Assembly (NCBI RefSeq): GCF_051020985.1
Contig: NC_135001.1
Location: 14,563,896-14,627,895 of the forward strand
Length of the DNA: 64,000 bases
DNA from: Nomia melanderi
Lineage: Eukaryota > Arthropoda > Insecta > Hymenoptera > Halictidae
Reading direction: 5' to 3'
This document shows, in pieces, positions 27,001 through 39,100 of the stretch. The notes beneath the pieces are model-generated. The model was not told the DNA's origin and ran no database searches. It saw only the letters and a list, made by a program, of their open reading frames with translations. Position 1 is the first letter of the stretch, and every line of letters begins with the position of its first letter. A program made the translations under genes and the position numbers.

Positions 27001-30000
27001 AATTTCATAAAAGTCTTACTTCATATTTTCCATTGGTTGATTCAGCCTTTCATTGACTTGGGTAAACAGAAGTCGACTCTTTTGTGGAAAAACAGTAACA
27101 TTGCTTAAGGATGGAAATTTTATTGCACCACCCGGTCGCCATACTGGCTGTAAATTATTAACAGCACGACACTTTTGTCTAGAGACTGGTTGTTTTAATC
27201 GTTTGAAGTTCATACTCTGCGTTGGTTTTTTAAACAGCTTTCCTTTCTCGGGACAACGAACATTGTCGTTCAACTTCCTCTCGATGGTTTTATTTTGACC
27301 ATCTACCAAATTTTCTTTTTCTCGATATTTTTGAGTACATATGGATTTCATACATGCTTTGGACTTTGGTCGTTTCAAGACACTATTTTTAAACACCTCT
27401 GTCTCGACGTTACTCTCCTTCTTCGAAAAATTCGCTTTTAAGCCTTTTGCTTCGGCAACTCCACTTTTTTGCCTGTAACTTACAATTACCTAAATTGATG
27501 TAATATTATAAATGTTTGCACAATTTTATGTGAACTTTATCTAAAACTTTGAATGTGTCAGTTACCGATGGCTAACATTTCCCATTGGAGTCGTGGGTAT
27601 CACCGGTGACCCACAACCAAATCGAATAAAGTAATTCGTTCAACTAAGAAATGATTGTAAATTAAAAGTGATGACATTCAGCAAGATATATGTGTAAGGA
27701 GCATTAATATATGTGTAAGCAAATAATTCATTCATTCGTTAAAAATTAGTAAACTAGTGAATGTTATAAAAAATGTACGACACCTAATGATGATAAACTG
27801 AAATTAGTGTAGAAAATAAACATTGAAAGTAAATAAATTTATAGGGCGGTTCATTAACTCACATTAATTTAATTTAGTTAATGATCCTAATTACCTTAGA
27901 TTTCTAAGATTTTCCTTTTCTTTGTTCTCAGCTATAATAGTTTTTAACATATTCGAAATGACTTGCATTATATCACATATTTTGTTCAACCCATGGTCCC
28001 AAAATGAAACAACTTCATTTGTAATTCTTCTCTATGTGAATTTATATAAATATTTGTTATACAATCGTAAATCGCAAAATATTTGTTATTTAAATTTAAT
28101 TTTTATTTTATTACTTTTTCATATAAATTCCTTTCTTGACGCCATTTCAACTGCATGCTATTTATTTGTTGTTCTACAATAGAATTTTTAATCATGAAAA
28201 GGGTTATGTTTATATTTGTTTTAAAAAAAATATACAAATATTATCCAAACCCTGTTTTTTCAAAAGAATTTGATTTTGATCTACTGCTTTTACTAATTGA
28301 AAGATCAAATTTGACAAGCTTCTAGTGATCATTGCCTCAGCTTTGTAGTTGTCATTTGAATCATGAATATAACTCTTGCACCTGGTAGATAAGTGGTTCA
28401 GAATAACAAATCAACATAAAACATACACAAAGTGACATAAAAGAAACAATCATAATGCAAGGAGTTAATACTGTCATACCTGGAAATAATTCTGGTCAGA
28501 AGACACAAGGCCATTGTCGAACGAACAGAATCAATTGAACCTCTGCTCTGCAACTTTATCCAAATACTTTCCATTTTTTGAAAATTAATAAATAATTGTT
28601 CATGGATTTTCATCAATAAATCACATATTTTTATGTTCCCCCTATTATTATCGTCTGTTTTGTTCTTTTCCCTTATACCATCTCCAAAATCATCTATTAC
28701 GTATTCCGTCGTCTTTTGTTTGGAATTTTGATTTCCTTCATTTTGCCTACTATCAACTTGCAGTAATCCTTTCTTTTCATTACACGATCTGTTGTTATTT
28801 AAACTTTCTTCTTGTTTCTCTTCCATTTTAGTAATTATCTTTAAATTCTTGTTTTTGTTAACACTTTCCATTTCAAAATTCGATTTTCTCTTTCTCGTAT
28901 CGATCATTGCCTCGTCTATGATCAAGGAATCAGCATCAGAATTTTTAATATTTTTAGATGAACCATTTGTATATTCGATGTTTCTGCTTGTACTCGAATT
29001 TACAAAATATTCATCATGCGTATCAATGGTAACATTTAGATCCTTTTTCTTGATTCCAATTAAATTCACTTCTTTCTTTGAAGTCTCGTCACATTCAGCA
29101 CATGCAGCAAACTTTGTTTCATCATTTGCACACGTTTTTCGTGATTCTAATATTGCAGAATTATTTTCAATCGCAAAGGCATGTTCCTTTTTTGTTATAT
29201 TTTGCGCCAGAGAATCTTTAGAGTCTACTGGCTTTTCAAGAAATCTATTTTGTGAACATTCTTTCGATAAATCCATCTCTTTTCCATCAATATATGATCT
29301 CTTGGCACCGTTAGAAGTAATGGAATTCATACTTCTATCTATATTTAATTTACAGGTTCCATTAAAATTTTTGACATTTGTGCTTACATTCTTCTCTTGA
29401 AGATCTCCCTTAATCGTCTGAACAGATAGAAATGATTCGTAAATATTTTTCTCGACATCCCTATTATTCTTTCCACATTTTGCATTCTCATTCTCAACAA
29501 TATACATTTCCTTTTTCATTTGTTTCGATGCTATTTTTCTTAATGGAGGAACATTCTCCTCAAAGAATACGGATTTGGAAGATTCGTTGTCCTCTTTTGG
29601 AAAACTCCTCATCGAGCTTCTTCTCTGATTCAAATCGGAAGATATTTGATCAAGATTGTCAATATTCTCTTTATTTCCCGGATAAATTTCGACCAACTCG
29701 AAAGGACAGCTGAAAAGAGCATCTTCGATAATTTTATCTCCTGACATCCTCCTGTTCACAAAAGATCCAGTTCTTTCTTCCAATTGATTCGATTGATTTT
29801 TCGTTCTTTTAGAACCAAAAGAAACTGATTTATCATCTGACATGAAAACTTCGTCAATGTTCGAGTCATTGGAAAGGGAAATTTCGTATGTCCCATTCGA
29901 AGAGCACCGAGATAAAGCATCTCTCTGGAAATGAATATTTGTCTGGGTGGGCGTGCTCTCCGATTGCGTCTTCTTTAAATTTGTTTTCGAATAAACTTTT

Positions 30001-30287
30001 AGTAAATTAGTACTCACGGAAATGTTTTCTTGTAAATGAGAAATACTTCTCGATTTCATCGTGAAATTTACTTCGTTTTCTTTATCCTCCACTAAATTTG
30101 ATCTCGAGAAATAATCTGAAGCCCCGTTGAAATTCTTCTGACGCTCGTGTTTCTGTTCTCTCTTCCCGGATTTATCTATGACTGAAAATTTGCTTCTGAA
30201 ACGTGTCTCCGAGCACAAAGTTTCATTGTAGATCAAATTGTCGGTGTTGAATTTAACGAACGGAGAGGTTAACCAGACTGAATTCAT
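24077..30287 (-). CDS. Unrecognised 1,588-aa protein with C-terminal hydrophobic segment, three exons
   Basis: Minus-strand exons are 30287-28480, 27472-27020 and 26582-24077. Both introns are GT-AG and both are phase 2: the split codons rebuild AGG (Arg) and AAG (Lys), and the frame runs open from ATG at 30287 to TAA at 24077. I do not recognise the family. Most of it is polar and low-complexity (Ser, Asn, Lys, Glu), as in a fast-evolving disordered protein. Landmarks are a basic cluster DTRKRKSN in exon 1, a Lys/Arg-rich exon 2 with QPVWRPGGAIKFPSL at about 712-726, a predicted helix with heptad-like character at about 1380-1431 (VENLYKAIYIYQKHIESKLK within it), and a hydrophobic segment LLPFIYGIVCFVVFWCLHFT at about 1562-1581 only seven residues from the end. 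That layout suggests a tail-anchored membrane protein with a large cytosolic or nucleoplasmic part (inference). No signal peptide is present. The ATG context AACAATGA is good. Confidence 0.85.
26683..26922. mobile_element. piggyBac-like MITE in intron 2 of the 1,588-aa gene
   Basis: The left end CCCTTTACACTTTAGA and the reverse complement of the right end CCCTTTACACTCCAGA agree at 14 of 16 bases. The flanks are CTAA on the left and TTAA on the right, so the expected TTAA duplication has one change. The 240 bases have no coding capacity. It makes up over half of a 437-base intron. Confidence 0.75.
27572..27681 (+). repeat. Dispersed piggyBac-like MITE, fragment
   Basis: CTAACATTTCCCATTGGAGT followed by the palindrome-like ATCACCGGTGACCCACAACC and then CAAATCGAATAAAG matches the left part of the copy at 44633 and, inverted, the fragment at 13795. 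It lies in intron 1 of the 1,588-aa gene. The right terminus is not clear. Confidence 0.55.
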
Positions 30288-30999
30288 TGTTACGATATTA
30301 TAATGCCATGAGATGATGAATTAGCGAAGCGGAAGATAGATTAGAAACCATTTTCTATTGACAGAATTTTGAATCTCTGGGGTTAGAAAAACATTGGAAT
30401 AGTGCTACCGTGTGTATTATCAAATGTTTCTCATAAGCAGCAAACTTTCGATAGAACAACACTTCAGTAAAATGGATGTAATTTATTGTAGCGTAGAACG
30501 AAGCGAATCAGATCAGTTCGGATTTAACAGCGAAGAACTAATAGTTAAAACTTAGAATAAGCAATTTTTTTCATAAATTTTTTATTAATACACATTCAGC
30601 TACAATATTAGTAAAAAAAACTTTAGGAAACTTAAAAAAAACATAAAAATCTTCATTTTATAAGCAAGTATTTGAAAAATGAGAAATATCTGTTTCACCC
30701 TGGCGTTTTGAGCAAATCGGGTTATTCGACAGCGTCAGAATACGTGGTAAAATCGCAAAACCTTGGATCTACCTCCAAGGCCTCTTTTTCATAAAACAGA
30801 CAAAACTAAAGAAAACTAAAGTCTAAATAAGTATTTTATACTTATATGTACATAATTGTAATATCTGTAAGTGTCTACAGGTAAATATTCTAACACATCT
30901 GGATTATAGTTTTTATTTTGGAGTATTCCAGTATTTGAACAATGTTTAGAACTATTGCACACTACTATGACGATCATCGCTATGAGATGGCATTAATAA
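30288..30999. other. Intergenic region between two minus-strand genes
   Basis: It contains the presumed promoter and 5' UTR of the 1,588-aa gene (right of 30287) and the 3' UTR of the esterase-like gene (left of 31000). A TTTATT at 30912-30917 is an AATAAA poly(A) signal on the minus strand, about 85 bases after the esterase-like stop. No TATA box is evident. Confidence 0.5.
30912..30917 (-). terminator. Candidate poly(A) signal of the esterase-like gene
   Basis: AATAAA on the minus strand, about 85 bases past the stop codon at 31000. Position and sequence are canonical, but cleavage was not tested. Confidence 0.5.
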
Positions 31000-33900
31000 T
31001 TAAGTGTCTTGATATAAATGGTACATAATTTCCATTTTTTCCTCGAAATGTGATGTCTCCAATGTTGTTGTACTTTCAGAATAGTTACCTATTTGAAGGA
31101 AAGAATTATTATTCTCATACGTTTTCCACAACGTCGGGTAGCTCAGAAGAGTCGATGTCGGTATACTGAAAGTTAAATATAAAAATCTAGATTAATATTA
31201 AAATATTATTTTAAGTACTTGAATAATATTTTAAGCGTTCTCCATTCTCGTAACACATTCTCTTAACACAAGAAATTTATCAAGAACTTAGAATCTAATT
31301 GTATAAAGTTATTAAGTTATAGTTATAAGTAATTAAATTAATTTATATTAATATTAAAAATATCCACTCGGTTAATCCAGATATAAATTAATTTAATCTG
31401 AATTAACCGAATGGATATTTTTGACGGACTAGATCGACTAGAATTTTAGTTATTTATATATTCAATAATTCAGATTGTCAAATTGTACCTCGGGATACGT
31501 ACAATCGAACTCTGTTAGTCGCTGAATTAAGTCGGATAATCACGGTTCTACTGTATTACAATAAATATTCTCCTATTTCAGAAATTGTAAATATTTTTAT
31601 GCAGAATAAATGTTATACGATGAAATTAAATAATTATAGAAGATTGTTAGTACCCTGTAATTACAAATGATGTCCACAGATCTACCATAAGTTCACTGAT
31701 ATTGTGATCAGCCACAGTCGGTTCAAACTTGTAAGTTAAATTCACAGGCTCCAATTTCTGTGGAAATAAATAAATTAGGTCATCATCCCATGTCTTATTG
31801 TCTTGCAAATACAACTCTGAAAAAGTGTCCCCATAATTGAATAAATAGTTGTAAACTTTATGTCCACAAACTTCTGTCACATGTTTCAGATATCGGGTAA
31901 CAGGATAGAACATAATTACGTCTGTTAGAAATTGTCCAATTCCGTGTGAAATCTGAAAAAGAGGTTCCGTTTAGTAAAATACACACCGTATTCCATTCTA
32001 TAATAATGTTAGTTCTTTAACGATTTTGTGTGACACTACATAAGTCGTTGGAAAATGAAAACTTATTTGAAATAGGAATGTGTCTTATTATTGAAGTTTT
32101 AACTTGTAAAAGATTTTGTTAATATTAATATTGGTTAAGTATGCATGGCAAAATAACCACTCTGATCCGCAGTTGTCGATGAACATCCTGTAAATATGAA
32201 TTTGTTGTCTTAGCGGTTATTTGTCAATATTGTGATCATATTTACCAGAATAAAAGTTAAAATTATATCACACAATTTAAATGATTGCTTTAATAATTTC
32301 CTCTATAATTATATTATAATTAATTTATGATACAATTTAAGATTTATCTTAACAACATATGTAACACTTACGTTGAACATAAAGCTCCCATAGTGTTAAT
32401 TAATATTTGAATAATTACCTGTTCACTTCTATTTAACATCTCAGTTCCTAAGTAATAATTCCGTGCTTCGATTGCTATATGCGTCGTATTTCTATCTTTC
32501 AGAAAATAAATGTCTTGCAATACTTCGGCCATTAGTGATAATGGGTCATTTGCCAAAAACTTATACAATGTTTCATTTGAATACAGTGCTGGAATGTTGA
32601 AAAATAATTCATGCATCACAGAAGGTATATATAATTTAATATATTATATATATTTAAAACATTATTTACTTCCTAAAGGTCTTTTCTTTCAATTTCTTCA
32701 AGAAAATTTGCATATTTATCATAGTTAAGGTAATAATTAATAAAATTGTTGCTTCGGTTGCTTTCCAAAGTTACATTTCTCAAAAATGTACAGTAATAAA
32801 GAAAAATAGTTTACTGGTTCGTACTTAATGTAGAAAAATGTATGAGAATCTAGTTTGTTATAAATCCACAAAAAGCAATTGAAATATATGGAAATAAGAT
32901 TCAAATTTGAAAGACAGCGTCATTTTGTTAATCTGAATGTAAGCATCATAGAATATCAAATTCCCAACAAGTACATAGATCTAGCTAATACATTTTATGT
33001 GTCAGTAAGTTCATCATAATAAAAATAGCCCAGTCTTTGAATTCATTGGATATTTGATTTTTTGTTTTATACCTTTTACCACTGAGATTGCTTCATTACG
33101 ACGGGATCCAATAATATACGGACTTCTCTTCAACTCGCATTTTTCGATCAAACTTGTAGGGGACTCCGTCAACAATGCATCCTCGGATTGTGGTTCCACT
33201 ACCGGCCCCCATCCCGCGTTCAAGAGTTCTTGCACATGTGTAAAAACCAATGAAGTTTCCATTACTTTTGATGCAGTCAAACGTCGCAGACAATTCACTA
33301 ATGAATACGAGTCGTTGGTCGGACAATTGTTCTTTCCCCCAAGTCTTTTTGCGGCGTCAAAGTACAAAGGATCATGATGAAATGAAAACGCTTGGGACAC
33401 GAGTCCACCTTGCATTATGACGCGACTAAACATATCTGTAAGAACAATGACACATAACACTGTCAAACATGAGTTTTCATCTGCAGTTATCGTTGCAACT
33501 AGCAGTTACGTGATTCTGTTTAAATTAGTTTGTTAGAATTTTTGTACAATTCTCCCGACAGCATCATATTTTTGAAAACAAGAGCTTTTCTGAAGATGTA
33601 CATTTTTTTTTCTAAAGACACTCTTTTGAAAAAGAAATAATGGAATAAGTACGTTATAGCAAAATTCGACGTATTTACTTACGATTTATATCTGTATTAT
33701 TTCAAAAAAATAAAAATGAACGTACGTTCCGACTTGTTCGAAAGTGCGTGTATATGAACGCACACGCTACCCATGTTTTGACCAGCCAACGTCACTTTCT
33801 TAGGATCGCCGCCGAAAGCACGTATATTTCGCTGAACCCATTTGAGTACTAAGAGTTGATCCTTTAAACCAAAGTTGCCTGGGGCGGCTGCATCTCCCGT

Positions 33901-36121
33901 GCTGAGAAATCCAAAAGGACCTAATCGGTAGTTGTGGGTGACAAGTACGATGTCTTTGTCGAGCAAGTAATCAGGTCCGAAATAATGGTCACTCGAATTT
34001 CCTCTCATGAATCCACCGTCATGAGTGAACACCATTACAGGTAGCAGGACGGTTCCCTTCAACTTTTTCATACATAAACATTTTACAATGTTTTTTCTTA
34101 AATTTTGGATAACATTATTGTACTTGAATAACGAAGACTGTTGGTAAATAGTAATGGTATAACCTCGAAGATAATCTAAACAATTTACTTCATAATTTCA
34201 TGGTTATTTCTGCATTTATATATTCATAATATAAAGAATATATCATAATATACTGCTAATTCTGCATTCATTGTTTAATATTGTAATTATGTAAAATTTA
34301 TAACTCAATTTCAACACTAACTTCTGTTTGCTTGAACTAGATAGTGTATAAACGTATTTAATCAATTTGAGGTAAACATGGAGAGAAAGTTCAAAATTTT
34401 AGAAGGATTTTAGAGAAAGGTTCAAAATCTTAACTCCACCGTATGAAATATTCTAATAAATTCTAATTGTAGTCTGATGTACATATTTACCTACCTTTGG
34501 ACTATAAACGTTCATTGTCAAGCAATTTTCTTGTCCTACAACAACTTTGTTTGCAACATATTGCAAACACAGCCGACCCTCTTTGTGCGCTTTTAGAGTT
34601 CCTCTCCATGCTTTCTTTGGGACGGGACTACGAAATCTTTGAAGAAACAAGTAAGATAGTCAATTGTTGACATTGTACAATTTGTATTTGATACTTAAGA
34701 ATGTAATGCGTGGTCGCAATCGTTAATACGTATAAAGAATTCACGCCTGATATACTACAGTTAGTGTAGCAATTCGCTGGAAAATGTCACGATGAAGGAA
34801 ATAAAATGCGTTCACTTTACGAGCTGAAACTTTAAACAGAAACTACTATGCCATCTCGGAAGATTTACACGGCACATCAAATTGATTCTGTTAGTGAAGA
34901 GCGTCAAATTGTTTAAAATGTCACATGCCCTTAAGACATAACAAAGTAGAATGAAGTTTGACAATTTTCATTATTAAAGAATTCCTTCTTATTAAAAGAT
35001 TATTGTATACGTTTCAATATATATATATATATATATACTTTTAGTTAGAAATTTCGTATGTTTCTACATCAAGTTCTAATAAAATTTAAAAATTCAAGAA
35101 TGTTAGTTGTAAGTTCTCCGAGAACATTTTTCTGTTTCTGCGATAGCCAACATATCAATAATTGCTTATACACAAATTAAAAGAAAACATTTTTTGTAAT
35201 GTGGGTAAAAGACTAGTTTTTATAATTAAGTAACGCATTTTGCGTTTTTTTAATTGATCAATAAATAAAAGTAATAGAAAATTATAAAAATTGTCTTGGG
35301 AAAAGCAGAAAGACATTTAAGGATGTTTAAAATGTAATGGCACGCGCGACACCCTAAAACATCGAAGGAAGAATAAATGAATGAAAAAAAAGAAAAACTT
35401 TGAGAAAAATATGTGTTCACAGGCTTTCGAAGAAATAAATTTCATATTTTAATTCATTTCTGCAAAGTACTCAGTCAATACTTTACAGCTCTGATCACAA
35501 GCGCGGAAGAGATGTATGTAACAAAAAATCAGATAAAATTCCTTTTTGCTTGGACAAATCAAATTAGAAAATTCATTGAGTATATGCATAGAGTTTCCTG
35601 AAATTTTGTATTTATTAAATTACGATTAAATTTTACTACTATTCTCTGTAGACATTAATAAATACAGTAATAAGTAATAATGTTTGGTACAAATATTCAT
35701 GATGTATTTTCAAGTTCAATGATGTGAAAGATGAACAATCACCTGGAAGTAAATTATTTCACAACAAGATCTTTTTCGAAATGAAGGATAAAATTCTTCT
35801 CATTTGACATATTAATTACTGAAGATCTACGAAATATTAAAAAAAGAACCTTAGGTTTCCAAGCGGCGGTTCAGCGTAAGGTATTCCGAGAAAAGCAAAA
35901 ATTTGTCTTCCGTTTCTAGTTTCCATCATTATACCTTGGACGTAACCTTCTTTGATTTGAACTTTCGGTTTATGTAAAATCAACCAAAAATTCATTAACA
36001 GAAATATTAGTACGGCTACAATCGCTGATATCAACGAAACGCGGATGACTGTTCTGCCAGTAATAGAACAACGATCGATATTTCTACACCATGGATGACT
36101 CAAGTTTTGATAGAAACACAT
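31000..36121 (-). CDS. Cholinesterase-like type II membrane protein, catalytically degenerate, seven exons
   Basis: Minus-strand exons are 36121-35850, 34636-34495, 34062-33726, 33435-33073, 32588-32419, 31952-31654 and 31165-31000, giving 582 aa with consistent phases. The ATG at 36121 is the first after an in-frame TGA. About 30 cytosolic residues precede one membrane segment (VSLISAIVAVLIFLLMNFWL, about 33-52). The alpha/beta-hydrolase ectodomain follows: FLGIPYAEPPLGNLRF, ENCLTMNVYSP, FTHDGGF, THNYRLGPFGFLSTGD, NFGLKDQLLVLKWVQRNIRA, FGGDPKKVTLAG and, at the end, NNNSFLQIGN. The nucleophile elbow, normally GESAG, reads GQNMG, so Ser is Asn. The His region, normally SHxDDL, reads TWDDDLIYLF, so His is Trp. 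The acidic residue region (RRNEAIS) keeps Glu. An active esterase is therefore unlikely. The layout resembles neurotactin/glutactin-type cholinesterase-like adhesion molecules (inference). The exon 3 acceptor (34062, or 34056) has a poor pyrimidine tract, and exon 1 uses a weak donor (AAG|GTTCTT); the frame supports both. Confidence 0.93.
31350..31553. mobile_element. pogo/Tigger-like MITE relic
   Basis: The right end, on the minus strand, is CAGTAGAACCGTGATTATCC followed by GACTTAATTC, with TA just outside (31554-31555). This resembles pogo/Tigger-type termini (CAGTAGAACCCCGATTATCCG). Just inside to the left is a hairpin with arms AAAATATCCACTCGGTTAAT (about 31359) and, inverted, AAAATATCCATTCGGTTAAT (about 31425), which separate 13 AT-rich bases. 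The true left terminus is not visible. It lies in the last intron of the esterase-like gene. Confidence 0.5.
35018..35038. repeat. (AT)n microsatellite
   Basis: A run of about ten AT dinucleotides in intron 1 of the esterase-like gene. Confidence 0.85.
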
Positions 36122-39100
36122 ATCGCTCGTCAATCACTCCTAATTGGTACTAAGTAAATACACGCGTTTAAATGTCACGAACAAGTGAATACAAGTGCTA
36201 CATCAGCAGCAAGCTTAACTAACGCTGCCGTGCATGCATAATTTCTTTGAACCTTGCAACTTTATCGCAGGTTGCACATATTATTTTACTGAAAACTACG
36301 TTCACCTGTTATGTAAATTTTATTTACTTCGCACCTCGTTATCTTATTAATTATGGTGTCGCTGCATATCTCTGATAAAATAAATTATTGTCTAGTTACC
36401 AGTGTCTGATCGAGCTAACTAATTTGTTTTGAAACTTTAATCTGATGATGCAAATACGTATTTACAAATACGATGAATATTTATATACATGTGTGCATTT
36501 ATATGTAGATATGTGTAATATATTTTATGTCTCATTTTATCCGCCACATCAGGAATAAAACCTACACATCGACAGAAATAATTGAATACCACTCTAATAT
36601 TTTAAACTTCAACAACTATTAAGCTCAAGTGCATTAAATATTATTTTATTTTAACAGAATCTTTGCAAAATGAGTTTTTTATTTTCAACCTTTTGTTTGA
36701 AGATTCAAAGAGATTTTATGAAGTTTTTGTAGATACATAAACGTAAATATAGATATCAAAGATTAATGAAATATGCGGGAATATAATATTTTTGTCACGA
36801 AATTACATTGTAAAAAGGTTCAAATTGTAAATATACTTTATTTTCTCGAAATTTTGGTTAAAATCGGTTTAGAGACGGATAATGAAACATTATTGTCTTT
36901 TATATTCTAATTTCTGAATAAAATACCCTTGGAGGTATTGTCCTTCAACGACGTTTGTTAACTTGATCAAAGAACTGAAGGGACAAGTGTAGCAAGGGGA
37001 CACGACCACTCGCGATGAACGTTGACGCCTTGGTTTCGGCCGCTTCTGATATTGGCTGATTCGCATAAACGAAGATCGCAAATGAAACAGAATACGATAA
37101 ACTGAATACTACAGTAATACAACTGCTCTTCTGAAAATATTATTATATTTCATATACGCATGAACTAAACATTCTTACTGAATCTCGGAGAAGCTTTATT
37201 ACTGAGTTAAACCTTTTTTATTGATTTATTTGATTTCATTACCCTATTTGTAGCGCGTTTAGTCTTGTTTTTATCAGAAAAATAGTTCCCATCGATTCGT
37301 GATCTTTCCGAATTTATGTTGCTAATGATAAAAGAATCTTTCTCAGTTAGAAAATCTCAGTTAGCTCTGCGTTACAATGTGATCTTTGATATTGACCGAC
37401 GGTCTTTTGAAGAAAGGCAACATTAGTTTCCGGAAATTTCTTTTCATTTCGGTATAGTGTATATGCTTTCCAATACAATGAATAATTCTTGCCGTTCTGT
37501 ATTTAGCATATGGCCAAAATGATATGCTTTCGAAAATCTGCAATTTTGATCGATAGCGACATCCGTGGCAAAACTCTAAAACTGGTAGACAAACGGTACC
37601 GATGTGGAAGCTTACGCGGAATGACTGTGACGCTATCTATGACAAAATGTTTGAACTGTTAGAAAGCAAAGTTGGCGCATTTCACAGGAGATGGAGATAC
37701 CTTATCATCGAGATAACAAGGTTTCTACAATATCATCGAGTGCAAACGAATAAACTAGGCAGTTTTTTCGATGATAGTGTCAATGATATCGCGTCTACTT
37801 CGGCGAGCTCTGTCGAGATTGGGGGCAATCTCGATAGCACGAAGCTATCAATTAGCTTTAGCTAATTCGATTCCTACTAACAATTTTAAAATCTTGTATT
37901 ATCGGTAACATCGAGCGCGACACCGAAATGGTATTGGAGTCCTGAGAATCCCCGAAGTCTTAGACAAAAATTTCCATAAGCTGCAACATCTGTACCGTCC
38001 GTTGTTTGGAAAATGGTACTTGTCACGGCACAGGGGCAAATGGGGTTTTCTGCTGAGTACGTTAAGTGATGCGACGTGTCAGATCCTCATGCATTCCTAG
38101 TGCCGTCTTTCAAACAACGGATGGTGTGTATCTTAAGGTTGTGGCCAATGCTATACATTTTATCGTTCTGTCACAGATAGAGCCACTCAACAGAGAACTA
38201 TGGTTAATATATCACCATAGTGGCTATTATACAAATTATAATTTATATTAAATGAACTGTTTAATATCGTGTCTGATTTCAATGATCGACTTTATTAAAG
38301 TAACAATCGTTCATATGTAATAGGATAGTTTTTACCCAAAACAGAATTTTAAGTTTGTGTACTAAATTTATAGTCGCTTCAGTATGCTAGAAGAAGAAAG
38401 TCTAGATTTCCCTTTAATCATATAGTATTTTCAACACGAAAGTATGTTTTATTTTATAGCATGTAAGTATTATAAGTCACCCGTCCTTCATATTAACAAT
38501 TACTTTTTGCAGGTTTTAAATATATTATAATACACATCTTACAAATACAGTATAGCGAATAATACAATAATGTGTACTATCATGTGAGCTTGGCATGCCA
38601 ATCAGTGCGTTAAATGGTATATAATTTTTCGAACATCCACACGTTTTATAATTTTATAGCAGGCTGTAATAATTTTAATGATTAAAGAATTCTGACTCTA
38701 ATTAGTCGGAGTTCAGAAAATCAAGTTAGGCAAATACAATACCCATAGATTTGAATTCAATGACTTGTAGTGACAAATCCAATAAGCCTAGTGACGAATC
38801 CAATACTCAGGGATTCAGTTTGGAACTTTATTTTCAGGACTTTTGGAAATAGGTTCCTAAAGCCCGGAGATCCGTAGACCTCAGGAATAACCCCCGAAAG
38901 TTCCCGGTGTCCCCCGCAATTCACCGGATGTAGGACCATTGAGGTTTTAATCTGTAAAAATCCGATACTGCCCTCGGTTCTTTCCCCTAAGGCTTCGAAT
39001 GTCTTTGAAAGATTTTGCTAACGACAAAAACAAAGGAAAAAAGTATCCACCCCTAAAAATCTCCAAACATTAATTCTTAAGTCAGAGCATCCTTGAGCAG

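Noticed and set aside
28792..29713. Plus-strand frames of 202 and 93 codons
   Set aside because: Antisense to exon 1 of the 1,588-aa gene. Their Phe/Ser/Leu-rich content mirrors the Lys/Glu/Arg-rich true strand.
33054..33377. Plus-strand frame of 107 codons
   Set aside because: Antisense to esterase-like exon 4, which has clear family motifs on the minus strand.
37602..37865. 87-codon frame considered as a small gene
   Set aside because: It begins MWKLTRNDCDAIYDKMFELL and looks mildly coding-like, but there is no signal peptide, domain, splice partner or promoter feature.
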